A DNA stretch of 9,254 nucleotides from Deltaproteobacteria bacterium (GTDB lineage: Bacteria > Desulfobacterota > Syntrophia > Syntrophales > UBA5619), in contig JAPLJY010000213.1 of assembly GCA_026388345.1 (NCBI GenBank), forward strand, positions 1 through 9,254, given 5' to 3'. The translations under genes and the position numbers were made by a program. Below are positions 1 to 5,303 of this stretch, in pieces (the stretch's first letter is position 1; each line of letters begins with the position of its first letter). The notes beneath the pieces are model-generated. The model saw nothing but the letters and a program-made list of their open reading frames with translations. It ran no database searches and was not told the DNA's origin.

Positions 1-46
1 GCCTGACCTCCCGCATACTCATGACGATAATGTCCCTCCCGGCCAT
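1..46 (-). CDS. Transposase, N-terminal 15 codons only (runs off the left edge)
   Basis: Read leftward from an ATG at 46-44, the frame gives MAGRDIIVMSMREVR and continues past the edge. From memory, this opening resembles the N-terminus of ISNCY/IS481-like integrase-core transposases, which start with a short GRDIIxMS-type segment ahead of a helix-turn-helix. A purine-rich GAAGGGGGG sequence lies just upstream of the ATG and fits a ribosome binding site. The degenerate repeats at 88-129 sit where the terminal repeats of such an element would be expected. Only 15 residues are visible, so the family assignment is tentative. No catalytic residue can be seen, and whether the gene is intact cannot be judged. 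Confidence 0.5.
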   Translation of the reverse strand, partial: MAGRDIIVMSMREVR

Positions 47-87
47 AATTACCCCCCTTCGTTAGGGAAAAATTACAGCCTTACATT

Positions 88-136
88 AGGACATTTCTAC
101 TTTGGTGATTTAGGACATTCTCATTTTGGCGGGACA
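88..136. mobile_element. Probable insertion-sequence end with two degenerate direct repeats
   Basis: AGGACATTTCTACTTTGG (88-105) and AGGACATTCTCATTTTGG (112-129) match at 14 of 18 positions and start 24 bases apart. A further GGGACA follows at 131-136. On the minus strand these read as successive TGTCC-containing blocks in front of the partial transposase gene, like the repeated terminal sites of an IS. The segment is more AT-rich than the genes to its right. The exact outer boundary is not visible. It is placed near 136 only because the last TGTCCC block ends there. No target-site duplication can be tested, because the other end lies outside the window. Confidence 0.5.
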
Positions 137-234
137 GAGAAATCCGTTTTCCTGTCTGATCATGAAGGCCGGAAGTTTCAAATCGACCAAAGCCTTTGTA
201 TATGTTTGATCGGCGCTTGGACAAAAGGGAACGG

Positions 235-259
235 AAAAAGGGATGGCGGTTTCCCCATC
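235..259 (-). terminator. Possible rho-independent terminator of the aminotransferase unit
   Basis: On the minus strand, three bases after the aminotransferase stop, GATGG (259-255) can pair with CCATC (246-242) around an eight-base loop. This is followed by CCTTTTT. The stem is short, with a G-G mismatch inside it, so the call rests mainly on position and the T-run. The rest of 137-262 shows no gene or other clear element. Confidence 0.35.
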
Positions 260-262
260 TGC

Positions 263-1411
263 TTATGGAAAGAGGGCGGCGATGCGGCGCTGGTCCCCGG
301 CGGCGAGGTAGGGGTGCATCGGAAGGCTGAAAATCCGCCGGGCGCAATCCTCGCTCACGGGGAAATCCCCCTCTCGGTAATCCAGGCCGGCGAAGGCCGT
401 CTGGCGGTGGAGGGGTTTCGGATAGTAGACCGCCGTCGGGATGCCCGCTCCTTTCAGTTTCGCCATCAGGCCGGACCGTTCGGCGCTGTTCCGGACGATG
501 ATCGAGTACTGCGCCCACGCGCTTTTGCACCCTTCGGGGATCTGCGGCGTCGCGACGGCGCCGGAGAGGAGCCCGTTGTAGCGCCGGAAGACCTCCTGGC
601 GCAGGTCGATCTCTTCGGGGAAAATTGAGAACTTGGCGAGAAGGATCGCGGCCTGGAGGGTGTCCAGGCGGCCGTTGATTCCGATCCGGACATTCTCGTA
701 CTTATCGCTCCCCTGGCCGTGAACCCGGATGGAGCGGAGGATCTCGGCGAAACGGTCGTCGTTCGTGAAGCACATTCCGCCGTCGCCGTAACAGCCGAGG
801 GGCTTCGCGGGGAAAAAGGAGGTGCAGGCGATCGCACCGAAGGAACCGGCCTTTCTCCCCTTGTATTCGCCCCCGAAGGACTGGGCGGCGTCCTCGATGA
901 CGGCGATGCCGCGTCGGGCGGCGACGGCCTCGATCGCGTCGTAATCCGCGGGCAGGCCGAAGAGGTCGACGGGGATGACGGCGCGGGGGCGAAGTTTTCC
1001 GGCGCCGCCGCCGGGCAGCGGGTGGAGGGCCGGGTCGCCCTTTTCGACGGCCTCGATGGCCTGCGAAAGCTTCGCCGGGTCGATGTTGAAGGTGGCGGGG
1101 TCGATGTCCACGAAAACCGGCGTCGCGCCGACGAGACTGATCACCTCGGCGGTTGCGACGAAGGTGAAGGGGGTCGTGAAGACGGCGTCGCCCGGGCCGA
1201 TCTCGAGGGCCATGAGCGCCATGATGAGGGCGTCGGTGCCCGAGGCGCAGCCGACGGCGTGCTTTGCGCCGACGTAAGCGGCGAGCGCCGCTTCCAGCTC
1301 CCGGACCTCCGGGCCGTTGATGTACTGGCCGTGGGCGAGGACCCGGGCGATATTTGCCTGCAATTTGTCCGATATGCGCCGCTGCTGCGCGGCCAGGTCA
1401 ATGAAATCCAT
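263..1411 (-). CDS. WbpE-like PLP-dependent sugar aminotransferase (DegT/DnrJ/EryC1/StrS family)
   Basis: This 382-residue protein belongs to the fold-type I aminotransferases that move an amino group, usually from glutamate, onto a nucleotide-linked keto-sugar for surface polysaccharides. Visible hallmarks are ASGTDAL (56-62) for cofactor phosphate binding, VIEDAAQSFGG (171-181) with D174 for the pyridine nitrogen, and the Schiff-base lysine K203 in SFFPAKPLGCYGDGG. NGRLDTLQAA lies near 246 and SLPMHPYL near 362. These segments match what I recall of WbpE, which acts on UDP-2-acetamido-3-keto-glucuronate, but the substrate is not proven. About 20 extra residues (roughly 122-142, Gly/Pro-rich) precede AVIPVDLFG. 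The ATG at 1411 has GGAG six bases upstream and matches the family start. The open frame extends further upstream but there overlaps the neighbouring gene. It lies 40 bases after the deoxyhypusine-synthase-like gene, probably co-transcribed, with no other sugar genes visible. Confidence 0.9.
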   Translation of the reverse strand: MDFIDLAAQQRRISDKLQANIARVLAHGQYINGPEVRELEAALAAYVGAKHAVGCASGTDALIMALMALEIGPGDAVFTTPFTFVATAEVISLVGATPVFVDIDPATFNIDPAKLSQAIEAVEKGDPALHPLPGGGAGKLRPRAVIPVDLFGLPADYDAIEAVAARRGIAVIEDAAQSFGGEYKGRKAGSFGAIACTSFFPAKPLGCYGDGGMCFTNDDRFAEILRSIRVHGQGSDKYENVRIGINGRLDTLQAAILLAKFSIFPEEIDLRQEVFRRYNGLLSGAVATPQIPEGCKSAWAQYSIIVRNSAERSGLMAKLKGAGIPTAVYYPKPLHRQTAFAGLDYREGDFPVSEDCARRIFSLPMHPYLAAGDQRRIAALFP

Positions 1412-1451
1412 TTTTTCTCCACAATGTCCGGCGTTTTCGACCAGGAATGAT

Positions 1452-2471
1452 TCAATCCTTGAAGATCTTCGCGAAACGCCGGGGCTTGCGCTTCTTCCAG
1501 CTTCCCCGGTGCCAGGCATAGCTCGCCAGCAGCGGGAGGACGGAGGTGGCCTCCGCATAAACCATCTGCTCGTTGCTGCTGTCCACCTTCCCCCAGGAAT
1601 TGGCCTCCTTGAGCGTGGAGCTGGAGCAGGCGCCGTCGCGGACGTCGGCCACGGTGATCTGGACGGCGTACTTGTGCATCGGGACCTCTTTTCCCAGAAC
1701 CTCCGCGCAGACAACCGTGTCCTGGGCGAAGTTCTTCGGCGTGCCGCCGCCGATCATCAGCAGACCCGTCTCCCCCGCCTTGATCTTGACCTGGGTCAGC
1801 TCCAGGAAGTCCTTGACCGAGTCGATGGAGAGGTGCGCCCTGGGGTGCTTCACCTGGTGAAGGACGAGGCCGAAACCGGCGCTGCTGTCCGAGAAGGCGG
1901 GGCAGAAGATCGGGACGTCGTGCTCGAAGGCCGCCTGGACGAGGGAGTCTTTCTTCACGGCATGCTCGATCAGATAGCGTCCCATCTCCCGGATGAACTC
2001 CCGCGAGGAGTGAGGGCGGGCGGGGAGGCCCTCGGCAATGGTCTCTATGGTCTTGTCGCAGACCTGGAGCTCCTCCTCATCGATGTAGGTGTCGTAGATC
2101 CGATCGATGTAGAGGCTCCGGAGGACCCGGTCGTCCACAAACGGCGTCCCCTGGTAGTGGCGGAAACCGAGCGCCTCGAAGAAGTCCATGTCCACCACCG
2201 CAGCACCCGTGGCGACAATCGCGTCCACCATGTTGTTCTTCACCATTTCCGTGTAGATCTGCATGCAGCCCGCGGCGCTGGTGCTTCCGGCGATGGTCAG
2301 GATGATGCCGCAGCTTTTCTCGGCGAGCATCCGGTCGTAGATTTCGGCCGCCGTCGCCAGATCCCGCGCCGTGAAGGACATCCCCTTCATCGCCTCGATG
2401 ACCGGCGTGGCGTCGAACGAGGTAATATCGATGTGCCGGACCGGCGTCTTCAGAAAGTCTTTCTTTTCCAT
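1452..2471 (-). CDS. Deoxyhypusine synthase family protein, probably a bacterial homospermidine-type synthase
   Basis: This 339-residue protein has the DS fold, in which NAD is used to transfer an aminobutyl group from spermidine onto an acceptor through a lysine imine. Motifs are AGSTSAAG (61-68), VDAIVATGAAVVDMD (82-96), IGGGTPKN (240-247) and EANSWGKVD (289-297). K295 aligns with the catalytic lysine of the eukaryotic enzyme (human K329). Residues equivalent to human E323 and W327 are kept as E289 and W293, but human H288 and D316 appear as N247 and C282. Bacteria lack eIF5A, so deoxyhypusine formation is unlikely. Bacterial homologues have been linked to homospermidine synthesis (sometimes named speY), and I infer that role here. 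The start at 2471 has GGGGAGG just upstream. The C-terminus is very basic (SWKKRKPRRFAKIFKD). It is the first gene of a leftward unit with the aminotransferase. Confidence 0.85.
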   Translation of the reverse strand: MEKKDFLKTPVRHIDITSFDATPVIEAMKGMSFTARDLATAAEIYDRMLAEKSCGIILTIAGSTSAAGCMQIYTEMVKNNMVDAIVATGAAVVDMDFFEALGFRHYQGTPFVDDRVLRSLYIDRIYDTYIDEEELQVCDKTIETIAEGLPARPHSSREFIREMGRYLIEHAVKKDSLVQAAFEHDVPIFCPAFSDSSAGFGLVLHQVKHPRAHLSIDSVKDFLELTQVKIKAGETGLLMIGGGTPKNFAQDTVVCAEVLGKEVPMHKYAVQITVADVRDGACSSSTLKEANSWGKVDSSNEQMVYAEATSVLPLLASYAWHRGSWKKRKPRRFAKIFKD

Positions 2472-2565
2472 AACCTCCCCTGGTGAATCGTGATCGGGAA
2501 TCCCGCTCCGCCGGAACATGACCGGCGGCCGGGGCCGGAGGGGCTTCAATCCCCTGTTGCGCCGT

Positions 2566-2594
2566 ATTATGAAGGAGCGGCGGGCAAAAGTCAA
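2566..2594 (-). promoter_or_regulatory. Sigma70-like promoter for the leftward two-gene unit
   Basis: On the minus strand TTGACT (2594-2589) and CATAAT (2571-2566) are separated by exactly 17 bases, close to the sigma70 consensus. Transcription would start near 2559 and give a leader of roughly 85-90 bases before the ATG at 2471. The leader holds small palindromes (for example CGGGAATCCCG near 2495) but no riboswitch I recognise. The promoter lies in the 224-base divergent gap between this unit and xseA. I saw no equally good promoter for xseA; TTGTCA at 2661 lacks a convincing -10. Confidence 0.5.
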
Positions 2595-3917
2595 CGAATC
2601 TGTCCTTTCGATGCGCCTTCCCGGCGGTCCGGAGCGGCGTCCCTCCCCGGAAATTCGGTCTTGTCACGGCGGCCGATATCTGATACTTCCCCACCATGGA
2701 CAGCGGAAACCTGAAAGAGATTTTGACCGTTTCGGCGCTCAACGACCGGATCAAGACGCTTTTGGAGGAGGGGTTTGCCCTCGTCTGGGTGGAGGGGGAG
2801 GTGTCGAACCTGCGCCGCCCGGCGTCGGGCCATATCTATTTCACCCTCAAGGACGCCAAGAGTCAGATCCGGGCGGTGATCTTCCGGAACCCCTTCGGCG
2901 GAGGCTGGAAACGGTCCGCCGGTTTCACGATCGAGGAGGGGATGAGTCTCGTCTGCCGGGCGCGGGTGACGGTCTATCCGCCGCGCGGCGAGTACCAGCT
3001 CATCATCGATGCCGTCGAGCCGCGGGGGCTGGGGGCCCTCCAGAAGGCCTTCGAACAGCTCAAGACCCACCTCGATGCGGAGGGTCTTTTCGATCCGGCC
3101 CGCAAGAAACCCCTCCCGTTCCTCCCCGCGCGCATCGGCGTCGTCACCTCGCCGACCGGCGCCGTCATCCGGGACATCCTGACCGTCACCCGCCGCCGCT
3201 TTCCGTCGGTGGACATCCTGATCGCCCCCGTCCGCGTCCAGGGGGCCGGGCGATCGGCGATCTGCAGGTCGCAGGCGGCGTTGATGTGATCATCCTCGCC
3301 CGGGGAGGCGGGTCGCTGGAGGATCTCGCCCCGTTCAACGATGAGGGGGTCGCCCGGGCGATCGCCCGTTCGCGGATCCCCGTCATCTCGGCCGTCGGCC
3401 ATGAAACGGACTTCACCATCGCCGACTTCACGGCGGACCTCCGCGCCGCGACCCCTTCGGCGGCGGCCGAGCTGGCCGTACCGCTTCGCGTGGAGCTCCT
3501 GGGGACCGTGCAGGCGATCCGCCTCCGCCTGACCCGCTGCCTGCGTCGGGAGACGGGACGGCGGCGGGACCGGATCGCCGATCTTCAGGGAAGGCTCCGG
3601 GATCCGAAAAGGCGTCTTGCCGATGCCCGGATCGCCCTCGACGATCAACTCGAGCGGATGAGGCTCTCCCTCGCCCGCCTCCGGGAGACCGGACGCCGGG
3701 GGTGGATGCATCTGAATGTGCGCCTGGAACAACGAAACCCCCGGTCGCGAATCGGCGAGCATCGCCAGGGGTTGGAGGGTCTCGGAAAGGCGCTGGGTGC
3801 GGCCTGGGAGAAACGGGCCGGGCAGGGAAGAAACCGCGTGCAGACCGCGATGGCGCTCCTGGCCTCCCTGAGCCCGCTTTCCGTGCTTGGCCGGGGCTAC
3901 AGCATCACACGGCTAAT

Positions 3918-3944
3918 GGGGACACCTTGCGGCAAGGTGTCCCC
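3918..3944. repeat. Perfect 13-base-arm palindrome inside xseA
   Basis: GGGGACACCTTGC (3918-3930) and its exact reverse complement GCAAGGTGTCCCC (3932-3944) flank a single base. It falls between [14 protein letters not shown] and [18 protein letters not shown], where the family normally has no such spacer. It adds about nine residues ([10 protein letters not shown]) without changing frame or adding a stop. It looks like an inserted palindromic unit rather than a terminator, as no T-run follows. Confidence 0.75.
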
Positions 3945-4049
3945 CGGCCTCATCCTCCGCCGGTCCGGGGACGCCGCCCTCGGGCAGGAGGTCGACATCC
4001 GCCTCGCCGCGGGAAATCTGCACGCAAAAATCATCAAGATATTGAATCC

Positions 4050-4069
4050 CTCCGCAACAAGCTGCGGAG
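4050..4069. repeat. REP-like hairpin, copy 1
   Basis: CTCCGCAACAAGCTGCGGAG forms a 7-base-pair stem. It matches the copy at 4116-4135 at 17 of 20 positions, and two of the differences (positions 2 and 19) are compensatory, preserving pairing. It lies just after the expected C-terminal end of XseA and is read through as coding sequence. Confidence 0.7.
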
Positions 4070-4102
4070 AATCTTCGATCCTTAAGAAGAATACACCATC
4101 TG

Positions 4103-4153
4103 ATCCGCTCGCTGACCCCGCAGCAAGCTGCGGGGAATTGCTCGCAAGCGGAT
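4103..4153. repeat. REP-like hairpin, copy 2, with longer outer arms
   Basis: The core CCCCGCAGC (4116-4124), AA, GCTGCGGGG (4127-4135) is a perfect 9-base-pair stem. Outside it ATCCGCTCGC (4103-4112) pairs with GCAAGCGGAT (4144-4153) with one mismatch, so the whole unit can form a nested cruciform. It ends three bases before the AAGGAG ribosome binding site of xseB. Such short GC-rich palindromes in many copies per genome are typical of REP sequences moved by REP-associated tyrosine transposases. No transposase is present here. Confidence 0.75.
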
Positions 4154-4168
4154 TCAAGGAGACGTCCG

Positions 4169-4402
4169 ATGTCCAAGGAGAAGTTTGAAGAGTCGCTGGA
4201 GAAGTTGGAGGAGATCGTCCGCCGGATGGAGGCGGGGGAGATGACCCTGGAGGAATCCCTCAAGGCCTTCGAAGAGGGGATCAAGCTCTCCCGTCTGTGC
4301 GCAAAGAAACTCGACGAGGCCGACCGGCGCGTGGAGCTCCTCCTCCGGGAGGAGGGGGAACTTGCGACAAAACCTTTTGCGGGGGAGGAACGTGAATCCT
4401 GA
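4169..4402 (+). CDS. xseB: Exodeoxyribonuclease VII small subunit
   Basis: This 77-residue, highly charged helical protein matches XseB in length (E. coli about 80) and sequence. The segments [26 protein letters not shown] and [27 protein letters not shown] are the family's two-helix core. In the complex several XseB copies wrap the coiled-coil arm of XseA. AAGGAG at 4156-4161 lies seven bases before the ATG. The start lies inside the 3' end of the xseA frame (20-base overlap), and the stop overlaps the proposed ispA GTG by 11 bases, so translation of the three is probably coupled. The gene itself looks intact even though xseA beside it is frame-shifted. That could mean a recent xseA lesion, or a sequence error there. 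Confidence 0.95.
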   Translation: MSKEKFEESLEKLEEIVRRMEAGEMTLEESLKAFEEGIKLSRLCAKKLDEADRRVELLLREEGELATKPFAGEERES

Positions 4403-5294
4403 TTTTCCGCTGAAAGAATACCTCAATGGGCGGAAGGCGCTCATCGATTGCGCGCTCGATGATTACCTCCCCCTGGAGGCGAGCGACCCGGCAGTCATTT
4501 TCGAGGCCGCTCGTTACAGCATGTTCGCCGGCGGAAAGAGGCTCCGGCCGATCCTCTGCATGGCCGCCGCGGAGGCGGTCGGCGGGGAAACGGACGCGAT
4601 CCTGCCTGCGGCCTGCGCGCTGGAGATGATCCATACCTATTCGCTGATCCACGACGACCTTCCGGCGATGGACAACGACGATTATCGCCGGGGGAAGCCG
4701 ACCTCGCACAAGGTCTTCGGCGAGGGCATCGCGATCCTCGCCGGCGACGCGCTGCTGACGGAGGCTTTCCGTCTGTTGAGCGACCGGGAACGGATGCCGG
4801 ATGTACCGCCAGGGCGGATGCTCCAGGTCGTTCGCGAGATTGCCGAGGCGGCCGGGTTCTTCGGAATGGTCGGGGGGCAGGTCAAGGACCTCCTCGCGGA
4901 AGGGGAAAAGGTCGATCTGCAAACCCTGTACGAGATCCACCGGCGCAAGACGGGGGCGTTGATTCTGGTCTCCCTCCGGGCGGGGGCGATCCTCGCCGGG
5001 GCCGGGGAGGCGTCGCTCGCTGCGCTTTCGGACTACGGCCGGCGGATCGGCCTCGCCTTTCAGATCACCGACGACATCCTGAACGTGGAGGGCGACCCGG
5101 CCCTGCTCGGGAAGGGGACGGGAAGCGATGCGGCCCGGGGGAAGGTCACCTTCCCCGCCTTGATGGGGATCGAGGCGTCGCGCGCCCGGGCGGAGGATCT
5201 CATCCGGGAGGCCCTCGTCTCGCTTGCAACCTTCGCTGACCGGGCGGCGCCGCTCTGCGCCATCGCCCGGCATATCCTGGAACGGAGGTCTTAA
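4392..5294 (+). CDS. ispA: Farnesyl-type (short-chain) polyprenyl diphosphate synthase
   Basis: IspA condenses DMAPP and IPP to geranyl and then farnesyl diphosphate (some relatives reach C20) in the cytoplasm. The 300-residue protein has GGKRLRP (47-53) for IPP binding and the first aspartate-rich motif DDLPAMD (88-94) with the two-residue insertion of bacterial enzymes. GMVGGQVKDL (158-167) and the second motif ITDDILNVEGD (225-235) follow. In the second motif the usual fifth-position Asp is Asn, a variant I believe occurs in relatives. Y83 sits five residues before the first motif, as in E. coli IspA. The start is taken as GTG 4392 (GGAGG at 4384-4388), because [19 protein letters not shown] matches family N-termini. 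A TTG at 4362 with its own GGAGG is possible and would add ten residues. The gap to dxs is nine bases. Confidence 0.93.
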   Translation: MNPDFPLKEYLNGRKALIDCALDDYLPLEASDPAVIFEAARYSMFAGGKRLRPILCMAAAEAVGGETDAILPAACALEMIHTYSLIHDDLPAMDNDDYRRGKPTSHKVFGEGIAILAGDALLTEAFRLLSDRERMPDVPPGRMLQVVREIAEAAGFFGMVGGQVKDLLAEGEKVDLQTLYEIHRRKTGALILVSLRAGAILAGAGEASLAALSDYGRRIGLAFQITDDILNVEGDPALLGKGTGSDAARGKVTFPALMGIEASRARAEDLIREALVSLATFADRAAPLCAIARHILERRS

Positions 5295-5303
5295 AGAGAG
5301 GCG

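Larger units (their letters stand above)
2696..4188 (+). pseudogene. xseA: Exodeoxyribonuclease VII large subunit, frame broken by a small deletion
   Basis: XseA is the catalytic and DNA-binding subunit of exonuclease VII, which degrades single-stranded DNA to oligonucleotides. The first frame (2696 to a TGA at 3287-3289) begins [20 protein letters not shown] and carries the OB-fold ([23 protein letters not shown]), then [15 protein letters not shown] and APVRVQGAG. From about 3250 the homology continues one frame over: [49 protein letters not shown] split across that region, a long helical segment, and [14 protein letters not shown]. Between VQG and DVII the family has about 20 residues. Only 38 bases are present, a net loss of about 22 bases. 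The in-frame TGA at 2681 fixes ATG 2696 as the start, but its ribosome binding site is weak. The C-terminus is lengthened by about 48 residues through hairpin repeats. A real deletion or an assembly error would look the same; translated as is, only 197 residues are made. Confidence 0.85.

Noticed and set aside
1412..1714. N-terminal extension of the aminotransferase by 101 residues
   Set aside because: It overlaps the conserved 3' coding part of the deoxyhypusine-synthase-like gene in another frame and is low-complexity Arg/Ser/Pro. The ATG at 1411 has a ribosome binding site and matches the family start.
2661..2689. Promoter for xseA (TTGTCA with TACTTC 17 bases on)
   Set aside because: The -10 match is poor and would sit only about seven bases before the ATG, leaving almost no leader.
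2518..2695. Open frame upstream of xseA that joins the second xseA frame without a stop
   Set aside because: Its translation before about 3250 has no XseA-like sequence. The conserved N-terminal domain lies in the other frame starting at 2696, so the upstream frame is a GC-rich shadow.
4050..4135. CRISPR-like repeats
   Set aside because: There are only two copies of a self-complementary 20-base unit with no regular spacers. This fits REP sequences, not a CRISPR array.
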